Part shown: positions 19,982 through 27,579 of the stretch, piece after piece
Layout of the letters: the number at the start of each line of letters is the position of its first letter
Numbering within the stretch: the first letter of the stretch is position 1
Assembly: GCA_963992225.1 (NCBI GenBank)
Contig: CAXDTK010000002.1
Coordinates: 20,136-84,135, forward strand
DNA length: 64,000 bases
Direction: 5' to 3'
Source of the DNA: Pelomonas sp963992225
GTDB lineage: Bacteria > Pseudomonadota > Gammaproteobacteria > Burkholderiales > Burkholderiaceae_C
Made by a program: the position numbers and the translations under genes
The notes under the pieces: model-generated
What the model was told of the DNA's origin: nothing
What the model saw: the letters and a program-made list of their open reading frames with translations, nothing else
Databases searched by the model: none

Positions 19982-20272
19982 TCACTGGTTCTTGTGGAAC
20001 TTCGCGTGGTCGTGCACGGGCTTGGTCCTGGCCTTGGACTTGGCGCCGGATGCCGCTTCGGCTGGCGCACAGGGCATGGACCTGGCCGAAGGCGCATTGC
20101 GCTCGGCGCCGTGGTCATGGCGCTTCATCGCGCCGGCATTGCAGTCCATGGGCATCGGCACAGAAGCCGCGGCAGCGGCAGCCGGGTCGGCCGCGGGACG
20201 TTCCTGTGCCACCGCGGCAGAAGCGCCGACCGCGAGGGCGACAAGGGACGTCAGAAGGAAGGGGGTACGCAT
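19982..20272 (-). CDS. Small exported His-rich protein
   Basis: A 96-residue protein with a signal peptide (MRTPFLLTSLVALAVGASAAVAQ) and an Ala-rich, basic mature part that contains MPMDCNAGAMKRHDHG and a terminal HDHAKFHKNQ. It has two Cys. ATG 20272 fits a signal peptide start better than the longer frame from 20338. I know no family for it; position between DUF2933 and another copper-type small protein, plus His/Met content, suggests periplasmic metal buffering. Confidence 0.6.
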   Translation of the reverse strand: MRTPFLLTSLVALAVGASAAVAQERPAADPAAAAAASVPMPMDCNAGAMKRHDHGAERNAPSARSMPCAPAEAASGAKSKARTKPVHDHAKFHKNQ

Positions 20273-20380
20273 GACAAGACTCCTGATGTAAGGAACGACA
20301 CGGAACGCAAACACGAACGGGGAATGCCGCTGCCTCACAGCGCCGCTGCGGGCGCGATGGCGAACGGAAGGCAGGGCGCG

Positions 20381-20399
20381 ACGCGGATCAGATCCGCGT
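20381..20399. repeat. Perfect 9-bp palindrome ACGCGGATC-A-GATCCGCGT
   Basis: A nine-base perfect inverted repeat with a single-base centre, in the 141-base gap between two minus-strand genes and 15 bases past the stop of the upstream one. No T-run follows on either strand, so it is not a classic intrinsic terminator. It may be an operator, an RNA hairpin that protects transcript ends, or chance. Confidence 0.4.
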
Positions 20400-20413
20400 G
20401 GCGTCCGGGGGTG

Positions 20414-20830
20414 TCAAAGCGCGAGGCGCTGGAACGCGATGCGCGGCGGGGGCCCGCCGGGCAGGGTCGGCGAGTCGACCATCAGGCGACCCACTGCGGG
20501 ATCGGCCTGGCCGGCTACCGAAAGCGTGTGGGAGACCGGCAGCGCGAAACCCAGCGCAGCCAAGCCATCACCGACCACCTTCAACTGCGGAGCACCGAGA
20601 GAGGGCTTCTCGCAGAAGTCCAGGCAGTTGACCTTGGCGAGGTCACCTTGCTCGTCGCCGTGTTGGTGTTTCTGAACAGCGTCGGCGGCAAAAGGCGTCG
20701 CCGCATCGGAGCGGTGATGCGCCGGCTCGCCCAGAGCGCAGGCGTTGGCCACGCCCATCGCGAGGCCGAACAGCCACACGAGCAGCACCCGGGCTGCCCA
20801 TCGGCGGAGACGTCGGCGATCGCTGAACAT
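20414..20830 (-). CDS. Copper-island small protein with CLDFC motif
   Basis: A 138-residue protein. It begins MFSDRRRLRRW, continues with one hydrophobic segment (VLLVWLFGLAMGVANACALG) that may be a signal peptide, then a His-rich stretch (EPAHHRSD, KHQHGDEQG) and the motif NCLDFCEKPS. This layout resembles the small DUF2946-like proteins at the head of copper operons in Burkholderiales, though I cannot confirm the family. ATG 20830 was chosen; the frame extends to 20917 without homologous sequence. It may sense or bind copper in the periplasm. Confidence 0.65.
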   Translation of the reverse strand: MFSDRRRLRRWAARVLLVWLFGLAMGVANACALGEPAHHRSDAATPFAADAVQKHQHGDEQGDLAKVNCLDFCEKPSLGAPQLKVVGDGLAALGFALPVSHTLSVAGQADPAVGRLMVDSPTLPGGPPPRIAFQRLAL

Positions 20831-20993
20831 GATGATGACGCGTGGGCGAAACGAGGCGGAGTCGTCGAGTCGAGAATAGGCGCGGACTCGCCAACGCCGT
20901 TTGATCGGCATCAACAATGCCTCCGTAGTCGACTACGGACTCCGGTCCCGATCGGCCGCTCACGTCAACGAGTCGCGGTACCGCCCTAATGCC

Positions 20994-22283
20994 CTACTGC
21001 TGCCGCTCCACCACCGCACCGAGCAGCGCCAGCAGCCGCTCGGACATCGGCCGCCGGCGCCAATCGCGCAGGTCGACGGACCTGCTGAGCGCAGCGTCGC
21101 GCTCGAAGTCCTCGCGCAGGCGCGCTGCCAGCGCGCGATCGGGCAAGGCAAGATTGAGTTCGTCGTTCAGGCCGAACGATCGGTTGTCGAAATTGCTGGA
21201 CCCGACGACGACCCACAGCTCGTCGACGAGCAGCGCCTTGCTGTGGTTCATGCCGGGTTCGTACTCCAGCACTTCCACGCCGGCGCTGAGCAGGTCCCCA
21301 TAGCGGCGCCGGCTCGCCCGCCGGGCGATCGGGTGGTTGTTGAAAGCGCCAGGCACGACGACCTGCACACGCACGCCGCGTTGCACGGCCTTTCGCAGTT
21401 CAGCCCGCATGCTGCGGTCCGGCAGAAAGTACGGCGAGGTGATGCGGATCGACCGGCGCGCGCCGGCAATCAGCAACTGGAACAACATGCGTGCCCGCGT
21501 AGCCCGGCCCGCCGACGGCGTACCTGTCACGATGATCGCATCGGTGCCCACGGCCGGCTGGCTGCCGAGAGCGCGGCAGTGGGCAAAGGATCCGGGATCG
21601 GTGAGCAGCTGGCCGGTGCTCTCGAGCCAGTTCTCGGCGAAGGCGGCCTGCACCGACGTGACGATGGTTCCTTCGAGCCGCACCATGGTGTCGCGCCACG
21701 GCGGCTGACCGGGCGGCCCGGTGTCCCACCAGCTCGCGAAGCCAGCACCGCCGACGAACGCAACCTCGCCATCGACGACGATCAGTTCGCGGTGCGTGCG
21801 GTTGTTGAACCGCTTCAGCGTGTGCCACCGCACCGGCTGGTACCAGGCGATCTCGCCGCCAGCCGCGCGCAGCCCGTCGAAGTACGCAGAAGGCGTTCGC
21901 CAGCTGCCGATCGCGTCGATGACCAGGCGCACGCTGACGCCGGCGCGCGCACGCTCGGTCAGCAGGTCGACGAGTTTGTCCGTCACAGCGCTCACATGGA
22001 ACACGTAGGCTTCCAGGTGCACGCTGCGACGGGCGCGGGCGATGGTGGCCAACTCCTCCGGATAGAACGCGACCCCGTTCGTCAGCACCTCGATCGAGGC
22101 TGCCTTCGCGACGGGAGCATCGACCAGCGCTGCGAGCAGGCCCATGAACTCGTGATCTTCCGGCGACGGGAGGCGGTCGTCGATGTCGTAGGGCAGCCCG
22201 GGCTCGGCGAGTACGAGCACCAAGAGCAGGCCGAGCAGCGAAGCGCTGGCCAGCAGGAACAGGTGCCACAGCTGGAAAGTCAA
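20994..22283 (-). CDS. Phospholipase D family cardiolipin synthase
   Basis: A 429-residue cardiolipin synthase/PLD-type protein. One N-terminal membrane helix (LWHLFLLASASLLGLLLVLVL) precedes two PLD half-sites: THRELIVVDGEVAFVGGAG and MNHSKALLVDELWVVVGSSNFDNRS. The second is a canonical HxKxxxxD motif. In the first the Lys position is Glu (HRE...D), a variant I have seen in some PLD subfamilies but which could reduce activity. The frame has no ATG before the helix, so TTG 22283 is the best start; it is 6 bases after the MgtC/DUF4010 stop. Likely role: phospholipid head-group exchange in the inner membrane. Confidence 0.9.
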   Translation of the reverse strand: MTFQLWHLFLLASASLLGLLLVLVLAEPGLPYDIDDRLPSPEDHEFMGLLAALVDAPVAKAASIEVLTNGVAFYPEELATIARARRSVHLEAYVFHVSAVTDKLVDLLTERARAGVSVRLVIDAIGSWRTPSAYFDGLRAAGGEIAWYQPVRWHTLKRFNNRTHRELIVVDGEVAFVGGAGFASWWDTGPPGQPPWRDTMVRLEGTIVTSVQAAFAENWLESTGQLLTDPGSFAHCRALGSQPAVGTDAIIVTGTPSAGRATRARMLFQLLIAGARRSIRITSPYFLPDRSMRAELRKAVQRGVRVQVVVPGAFNNHPIARRASRRRYGDLLSAGVEVLEYEPGMNHSKALLVDELWVVVGSSNFDNRSFGLNDELNLALPDRALAARLREDFERDAALSRSVDLRDWRRRPMSERLLALLGAVVERQQ

Positions 22284-22289
22284 CGCCGT

Positions 22290-23552
22290 TCAGCGCAGTG
22301 CGAGCGCTGCTCCGACACCGACAAGTGCCATCACCGCATAAGCCGGCAGCACCCTCAGCGCCAGCGATCGACTGTCGAGCACCCACAACAGCCCGAGCTT
22401 GGTGACCTGGTTGACGGCGGCCGCGAGAAAGACGGCCAGGGCCGCGACCGAGCCGCCCACGACCCCATCGCCGACCATTCGGCCCACCGACAGGGTGATG
22501 GCATCGACGTCGACCAGGCCGGAGATCGCCGCCGTGACCAGCAATCCGGCGTCACCGAACCGGTCCGCGAGGAATCGCCCGGCCAGAAGCACCGCAGCAA
22601 GGAACAGCGCGAACTGGACGGCCGCGGTCAGCTTCAGCGGATTCTGCGTCGACAGATCCGGCAGATCCGCCGCATGCTCGCGCGTGGTCAGATGCGCGCC
22701 GAAGGCAGCCCCGGCAACGGCCATGGCGGCCAGGGTCCCGATGGTCGCCGTGCCGAGAGCCGGCGCGGCGACGCCGACAAGCACCGCCATGCGGCCGAAC
22801 ATGGCCGCGCACGCGAGCGTTGCCCCTCCGGCAGCCAGTGGCCGCCACTGCGGACTCTCCTTGGACCAGCGCGCCAGCGTCGCGGTGGTGGCCGTGCTGG
22901 ACACGAGTCCGCCCAGCAGTGCGGTCAGGGTCAGACCGCGCCGGGCACCGAACCAACGCATCAGGACGAATCCAAGGAACGAGAGCAACGCGAGCAGCAC
23001 AACCGCCCACCAGAGCTTGTACGGATTCAGCGCCTCGAAGGGACCGAACCCGCGATCGGGGAGGACCGGAAGGATGACGACGCTGATCAGCAGCAGTTGA
23101 ATGCCGCTGGTCAACTCGCCTTCGGTGAGCTTGCCGATGCCGCTGTGCATCGGCCGCTTGAGTTGCAGCAGCGCGACCGTCACCACCGCGACGGCAGCGG
23201 CGAGCAGTGTGCTGCCACCCGCCGCCAGCACGCCGACGAGGAACGTGGTGATGGCGGCCATCGCCGTGGTCAGGCCCATGACGCTGTGCATGCGGGCCGT
23301 CACGATGTAGCCAGCCAGGATCAGCAGCGCCACCACGGCCAGCACGACGACCAGAATGATTGCCCCCCATCGTTGCGACAGCAGACCGCTCAGGCCGCCG
23401 AGCAAGCCGATCAGCGCAAACGTGCGCAGACCGGCAACGCGGTGGCCGTCGGGCAGATCACGTTGATGCCAGCCGCGTTCCAGGCCGATGAGCAGGCCCG
23501 CCGCCAGCGCAATCCCGACGCCCATCAGGTCCGACAGGGACACGCCGCTCAT
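22290..23552 (-). CDS. MgtC/SapB N-domain plus DUF4010 membrane protein
   Basis: A 420-residue polytopic protein with about 12 hydrophobic segments. The first half has the MgtC/SapB hallmark GLLIGLERGW (about 18-27) and VAGLRTFALIGLLGG; the second half is the DUF4010 extension (LTALLGGLVSSTATTATLA, GLVDVDAITLSVGRM). ATG 23552 overlaps the hydrolase stop. MgtC relatives modulate ATP synthase or Mg2+ homeostasis; the role of the DUF4010 fusion is unknown. A separate degenerate MgtC gene lies at 41065-41382. Confidence 0.9.
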   Translation of the reverse strand: MSGVSLSDLMGVGIALAAGLLIGLERGWHQRDLPDGHRVAGLRTFALIGLLGGLSGLLSQRWGAIILVVVLAVVALLILAGYIVTARMHSVMGLTTAMAAITTFLVGVLAAGGSTLLAAAVAVVTVALLQLKRPMHSGIGKLTEGELTSGIQLLLISVVILPVLPDRGFGPFEALNPYKLWWAVVLLALLSFLGFVLMRWFGARRGLTLTALLGGLVSSTATTATLARWSKESPQWRPLAAGGATLACAAMFGRMAVLVGVAAPALGTATIGTLAAMAVAGAAFGAHLTTREHAADLPDLSTQNPLKLTAAVQFALFLAAVLLAGRFLADRFGDAGLLVTAAISGLVDVDAITLSVGRMVGDGVVGGSVAALAVFLAAAVNQVTKLGLLWVLDSRSLALRVLPAYAVMALVGVGAALALR

Positions 23553-24421
23553 GGGTGCACCTTCACGCCGGGGCCTGCGGCGCGAGCAGATTGCTCGGCG
23601 GGGTTCACCGGCGCCTGCTCCCCGAGTCGCGACAGCCACTGCTCAATGTGTTGCATGCATTCGTGCGGCACTCGCAACCAGGGATGGTGGTCCACGCCGC
23701 CGAGAATGCGCATCTCCCACGTCGAGCGCGTGGCCGCCAGTTCCTGCGCCCCAGCCAAAGGCGCGGTCAGATCCGCACCGCCGTGCAACATCAGCACCGG
23801 CAGGATCTGCGCCGTCGCCTCGGCCTCGGCGCGCAGGTCATGCCGATACAGGGCCTCCCACAACGACGAGGTCGATGACACCATGTTGTGCGCAACGAGG
23901 TCTTCGGCGACTTCGCGCGGGATGTCGCGAAGAAGGCGCGGCAACAGGCGTCCGACGACGCGCCGCGTCAGGATGCATGCGAGCGCGGTCGCCCACATGT
24001 TCGTGTAGATCCAGCCGCCACGCTGCCGCGCAAACCAGGCGACGGCTCCTTCGGCGCCACCGAAGTTGGGGAGACTGATCAGCACGAGCCGCCTGACGAC
24101 CGACGGATAGCGGGCGGCATAGGCAAGTGCCAGCGCGGCCCCGAGCGAGTGCCCGACCAGCGTCAGGGAGCGCTCCCCGGCCAGGCTCGCATGCAAAGCA
24201 GCGACGTGGCGCTCGACGCTGTAGCGCGTCCAGGGCTTCGGCGACTCACCGAAGCCGAGCAGGTCGATCAGGACGGTGCGGTGCCCCGACAGTGCGAACG
24301 GCACCGGACCGCAGGTCCAGTAGCGATGGGTCCCGCCCAGTCCGTGCAGCAGGACTGCGCAATGCTGACCGTGCCCCGCGTCAATGCGCTTCAGCGGCAG
24401 TGTCTCGGTCCCCATGCGCAT
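23549..24421 (-). CDS. Alpha/beta hydrolase
   Basis: A 290-residue alpha/beta-fold hydrolase: oxyanion HGLGGTHRYW, nucleophile elbow GHSLGAALA (Ser at about 101), acid region LMLHGGADLTAP, and terminal His in GGVDHHPWLR. It has no signal peptide and is probably cytoplasmic. Two ATGs six bases apart (24421 and 24415) are equally usable; 24421 is taken because GAGGTC lies about 9 bases upstream. Its stop overlaps the MgtC/DUF4010 start (ATGA). Substrate unknown; lipid or ester hydrolysis is typical. Confidence 0.9.
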   Translation of the reverse strand: MRMGTETLPLKRIDAGHGQHCAVLLHGLGGTHRYWTCGPVPFALSGHRTVLIDLLGFGESPKPWTRYSVERHVAALHASLAGERSLTLVGHSLGAALALAYAARYPSVVRRLVLISLPNFGGAEGAVAWFARQRGGWIYTNMWATALACILTRRVVGRLLPRLLRDIPREVAEDLVAHNMVSSTSSLWEALYRHDLRAEAEATAQILPVLMLHGGADLTAPLAGAQELAATRSTWEMRILGGVDHHPWLRVPHECMQHIEQWLSRLGEQAPVNPAEQSARAAGPGVKVHP

Positions 24422-24435
24422 CGGCCGCCACGACC

Positions 24436-24822
24436 TCAGTTCTGGCGCTGAAGCCGAACATCGACTCTCGCCCGGCTCGACGACTTGTTGCTCCACATCC
24501 AGCAGTAGTCCTCGCGCACCGCAACCCGCAAGGTGTCCTGCCCGGAACTCACCTGAGCCTGTTTGGCCGGGAACTCGGCCTCCTTGCCCACGTGATAGTG
24601 GATGTTGAAGTCGACGGGTACCGACGCGGCGAACTCCCAGCGAATGGAGTCCCCCGGCGCGAGCTTGCCGCAAAGCTCGACGAATTTGCCGGGCTCGACG
24701 CTGGCGCCGTGAGCGAACGCGCCGTCGCGGCTCCAGGCGATCTCGACGATGTGGGAGGCCGCGAAGGCTTGGCCTGCCGTCACCAACGCAATGGCGGTCA
24801 TGGCGATTCTGGCGGTCTGCAT
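24436..24822 (-). CDS. Exported protein with HYH and YCWMW motifs
   Basis: A 128-residue protein with a standard signal peptide (MQTARIAMTAIALVTAGQAFAAS). The mature domain is beta-rich, with VELCGKLAPGDSIRWEF, PVDFNIHYHVGKE and REDYCWMWSNKS; the single Cys, His pair and Met could form a metal site. I do not know the named family, although similar proteins occur with cytochrome c and cupredoxin genes in copper clusters. ATG 24822 is the signal-peptide start; earlier in-frame Mets (24858 and 24852) add nothing. It follows a cytochrome c cluster and precedes the hydrolase. Confidence 0.7.
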   Translation of the reverse strand: MQTARIAMTAIALVTAGQAFAASHIVEIAWSRDGAFAHGASVEPGKFVELCGKLAPGDSIRWEFAASVPVDFNIHYHVGKEAEFPAKQAQVSSGQDTLRVAVREDYCWMWSNKSSSRARVDVRLQRQN

Positions 24823-24905
24823 GAACTTTGATCCTTGTTGGGTCAGCATCATCTTCGATGTCGCACGGTGCTGCCTTGACGCGCGACACGTTTCCCCACC
24901 CGGCC

Positions 24906-25103
24906 TCATCGTCGCTTTCGGCGCTTCGCCTTCCGAGGCTTCGGCTGCTGTGGCCGGCTCCCGTCGGCATTCCTGCGACGGTTCTTCCAGGCGAGGACCA
25001 GCGCCAGTCCGATGATGACCGCAGCGCTCGCCAAGCCGCCGACCAGCATGAGCCCCAACTCGCCGTGCGAAAGACTCGAGAGGTTCCTGAACTCGTGCGG
25101 CAT
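24906..25103 (-). CDS. Small single-helix membrane protein with basic tail
   Basis: A 65-residue protein: polar N-terminus, one helix (GELGLMLVGGLASAAVIIGLALVLAW) and a strongly basic tail (KPRKAKRRKRR). It starts 4 bases before the stop end of the cytochrome c gene and is in the same operon. No family recognised. The topology would place the basic tail in the cytoplasm. Confidence 0.6.
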   Translation of the reverse strand: MPHEFRNLSSLSHGELGLMLVGGLASAAVIIGLALVLAWKNRRRNADGSRPQQPKPRKAKRRKRR

Positions 25104-25107
25104 CGGC

Positions 25108-25587
25108 TCAGCGCTGCTGGGACGAACTTCGGTTCATTTCGTCGTGCTTGGCCCGGATGCTGACGGGCCACTGGGCCTTGATCCAGGAGAGCGCGGCCAC
25201 GATTTCGGCATCGGTCAGCACGCCCTTGTACGCAGGCATCGAGGATTCGTACGACGCCAGGTTGGCAGCCTTGGCGACGCCGAACTTCGTGATTTGGAAC
25301 AGCGTCTCGTCGGGGTGGTGCCACGTGTGCCCGGTGGCGTCGTGTGGCGGTGCCGGCAGGCGGCCTTGCGCGTCTCTCTGGCGCCAGTTGGGCTGGCCCT
25401 CGAGCTTCGCCCCGTGACAGGCGGCACAGTGCGTTCCGTAGACCTGCCGCCCCCGCGCCGTCACCTCGACATCGTCAGGTTTGAGCAGCCCGGTGCTTGC
25501 CAGCTTTGGCGCCAGGCGCGAGATGGCAACGAGCAGGGCCACCGCCCCGATCGCAGCGACAGCCAGGAGCAACCGGCTTCGTTTCAT
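25108..25587 (-). CDS. Class I cytochrome c
   Basis: A 159-residue membrane-anchored or secreted monohaem cytochrome c. The N-terminus (MKRSRLLLAVAAIGAVALLVAISRL) is a signal or anchor; the haem site is CAACH (about 56-60) in GRQVYGTHCAACHG, and a likely axial Met lies in SSMPAYKG. It probably passes electrons from the periplasmic copper oxidase or cupredoxin nearby, but no partner is shown by the sequence. ATG 25587 was chosen since the longer frame adds unlikely residues. Confidence 0.92.
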   Translation of the reverse strand: MKRSRLLLAVAAIGAVALLVAISRLAPKLASTGLLKPDDVEVTARGRQVYGTHCAACHGAKLEGQPNWRQRDAQGRLPAPPHDATGHTWHHPDETLFQITKFGVAKAANLASYESSMPAYKGVLTDAEIVAALSWIKAQWPVSIRAKHDEMNRSSSQQR

Positions 25588-25606
25588 GCGCTCGTCCTGA
25601 TCGGCC

Positions 25607-26146
25607 TCACATCCTCGCGTCTGATCGCAGGAGATCGCGCGCCTGCGTTCGGACCATCCGCCAGCTTGCAAAGCCCAGCCACGTCCCGATGCCTGCGGAG
25701 ACCAGGCATGGGAGCAACTCCAGGTCGGGCCGCAAGGCCGCGAACGTCACCGCGATGCCACCGGCGCTGAAGGCCCAAAAGCGCATTTCGGCCCAACGGG
25801 CCCGCCAGTCCAACTGCACAAGGACCAGGAGGGCGGCGGCGGCGGTGACCAATGCGAGCGTGGCGCGCGCATGGCGGTGCCCCATCTCCCAGTAGCCCGC
25901 CAAGCCGGCCGCGATGATGGCGAACAGCGCAACGGCGGCCAGCAGCCCAAGCAGGCCGGCGAAGAGACATCGCACACCGGCGCGCCATGCATCCCATGGA
26001 GCGGCGGCGTCCATGCGCCAAAGGAACAGCCGATGCGCAGCAGCCGCGGAGGCCGCGAGCAACACGCACTCATGCCACGCCAGACCCGCGGCACTCAGCG
26101 TCGCAACAATGCCGACGCTGAGCACCTTCGCGGCCGATGAGCGCAT
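25607..26146 (-). CDS. Polytopic membrane protein of unknown function
   Basis: A 179-residue protein with about five hydrophobic segments (for example CLFAGLLGLLAAVALFAIIAA and LALVTAAAALLVLVQL). Conserved-looking WHECVLLAASAAAAH and GYWEMGHRHAR place several His at membrane edges. The topology and location between cytochrome c and CusF recall CopD-like or cytochrome-associated membrane proteins, but I do not see a decisive motif. It begins at ATG 26146 and lies 19 bases past the CusF stop. Confidence 0.65.
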   Translation of the reverse strand: MRSSAAKVLSVGIVATLSAAGLAWHECVLLAASAAAAHRLFLWRMDAAAPWDAWRAGVRCLFAGLLGLLAAVALFAIIAAGLAGYWEMGHRHARATLALVTAAAALLVLVQLDWRARWAEMRFWAFSAGGIAVTFAALRPDLELLPCLVSAGIGTWLGFASWRMVRTQARDLLRSDARM

Positions 26147-26165
26147 CGCGCCGTCCTCGCAGGAC

Positions 26166-26510
26166 TTAGCGAACCACCTTGAGGTCCGTGACCGTGAACT
26201 TGCCCGCCTCGTTGACGGCCTTGAACTTCACCTTGTCTCCGGCCTTGACCTGGCCGAGCATGGCCTTGTCGCGCACGTTGAACACCATGGTCATGGCCGG
26301 CATTTCCAGGCTCTTGATGTCGCCATGCTTCAACGTGATCTTGGCCGCGTCGAGGTCGACCTTTCGGACTTCCGCGTCGGTCATCTCGTCGGCCGCGGCC
26401 GTCGGGCTGCTCGCGGCATGGTGACCCGCGTGCTCGTCGGCCTTCTGCTGTGCCCAGGCGGACGTACTGAGGGCGATCGAGATCATCAGGGTGGAGAGTG
26501 CAGATTTCAT
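26166..26510 (-). CDS. CusF-like periplasmic copper-binding protein
   Basis: A 114-residue protein with a signal peptide (MKSALSTLMISIALSTSAWAQ), a His-rich linker (DEHAGHHAAS) and a CusF domain. Diagnostic is LEMPAMTMVFNVRDKAML, which carries the Met ligands and is the known Cu(I)/Ag(I)-binding face of CusF, followed by GDKVKFKAVNEAGKFTV. CusF normally hands copper to CusCBA; here only a CusC-like outer membrane factor is nearby. ATG 26510 has a GAACGTC-type weak upstream region. Confidence 0.9.
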   Translation of the reverse strand: MKSALSTLMISIALSTSAWAQQKADEHAGHHAASSPTAAADEMTDAEVRKVDLDAAKITLKHGDIKSLEMPAMTMVFNVRDKAMLGQVKAGDKVKFKAVNEAGKFTVTDLKVVR

Positions 26511-26527
26511 GACGTTCCTTTCTTGGG

Positions 26528-27019
26528 TCAACGATAGGAGCTGAAAACGCGCGTGCTGCCGTCCCGGGCGACGAGCAGCACGTCGAAGGGATCCCGCTGG
26601 TCGCCGTAGTCCGGGCCGTCCATGCCGGGAGAGCCGACGGGCATGCCGGGGACCGCCAAGCCCACGGCGTCGGGCGCCTCCTTGATCAGGCGCAGCACAT
26701 CGGCCGCAGGCACATGACCTTCGACGGCGTAGCGGCCGACCACCGCGGTATGGCAGGAGCCGAGATTCGTCGGCAGCTTCATGCGGGCGCGAATCACCGT
26801 GTTGCCGACGTCGTGCACCGTCACGCGGAAGCCGCGCGACTCGACGTGCTTGATCCACTCCTTGCAACAGCCGCAGGACGGGCTCTTCCACACCTCCATG
26901 TGGACGGGCTGCGTCTGTGCGCGCAGCAGGCTTGGCCCCAGCAATGCGACGGCTCCAGAAGCCGCCAGCAGTGCCCGACGAGTCTTTCCCCGCCGCGTCA
27001 CATCAATGCTTGTGGGCAT
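26528..27019 (-). CDS. DUF411 copper-resistance protein
   Basis: A 163-residue DUF411 protein. After a twin-arginine-like or Sec signal (RRALLAASGAVALLGPSLLRAQ) comes the motif WKSPSCGCCKEWIKHVES, a thioredoxin-like CxCC site, then LGSCHTAVVGRYAVEGHVPA and GLAVPGMPVGSPGMDGP, all features I recognise from DUF411. These proteins bind metal in the periplasm and occur with cupredoxins and multicopper oxidases. ATG 27019 overlaps the end of the cupredoxin gene by 17 bases. Confidence 0.9.
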   Translation of the reverse strand: MPTSIDVTRRGKTRRALLAASGAVALLGPSLLRAQTQPVHMEVWKSPSCGCCKEWIKHVESRGFRVTVHDVGNTVIRARMKLPTNLGSCHTAVVGRYAVEGHVPAADVLRLIKEAPDAVGLAVPGMPVGSPGMDGPDYGDQRDPFDVLLVARDGSTRVFSSYR

Positions 27020-27527
27020 GCCCGTCACCCTTGGCACTCGACGCGGCAACCTTGATCTTGCCGACCATGCCGGCCTGGTAGTGGCCCGCGATCAAGCATG
27101 CGAAGTCGAAGTCGCCGGGCCGGTTGAAGGTCCAGACGATCTCCCCGGTCTTGCCCGGGGCGACGTGGGCCATGTACGGCTCGTCGTGTTCCATGTTCGG
27201 GAACTTCACCATCAGTTCGGCATGCTTGTCGTTCTCGGCCTTCGTGCCGATCACGAACTCGTGCATGGTCTTGCCGGCATTGCGCACAACGAACTTGACG
27301 GTTTCTCCCTGTCGCACCTCGATCCGTTCCGGCGTAAAGCGCATGTTGTCGCCCATGCCGATTTCGATCGTCCGCTTGGCGGACTTGCCGTCCCCGGCAA
27401 TCCCCCAGTCCTTCTGTTCCTTCTTGACCGGGCCGGCCTTCTTGGCATGGTCCTGGTCGCCGTGCGCCATTGCGGAGGCAGAGATGGCCACGAGCGCAGC
27501 CGCGAGAAATTGCTTGAACTGCTTCAT
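27003..27527 (-). CDS. Cupredoxin (blue copper) protein
   Basis: A 174-residue type 1 copper protein with a signal peptide (MKQFKQFLAAALVAISASAMAHG). The copper ligands are placed as expected: His in KTMHEFVIG, then Cys in DFDFACLIAGHYQAGMVG with the following His and Met. Extra His at both ends (HGDQDHAKK, DGHAHKH) could add surface metal sites. It probably transfers electrons or copper to the multicopper oxidase encoded directly upstream (gap 52 bases). ATG 27527 follows GGAAACC. Confidence 0.93.
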   Translation of the reverse strand: MKQFKQFLAAALVAISASAMAHGDQDHAKKAGPVKKEQKDWGIAGDGKSAKRTIEIGMGDNMRFTPERIEVRQGETVKFVVRNAGKTMHEFVIGTKAENDKHAELMVKFPNMEHDEPYMAHVAPGKTGEIVWTFNRPGDFDFACLIAGHYQAGMVGKIKVAASSAKGDGHAHKH

Positions 27528-27579
27528 CAGGTTTCCTTCCTGTTGCGGATTGGACAGATTGAGAGTCGGCTCGCGCCGC

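Noticed and set aside
20901..24008. A 1035-residue open frame on plus
   Set aside because: It is antisense to cardiolipin synthase, MgtC/DUF4010 and the hydrolase, all with clear motifs; its own composition (RQHQQ-rich) is a shadow of high GC.
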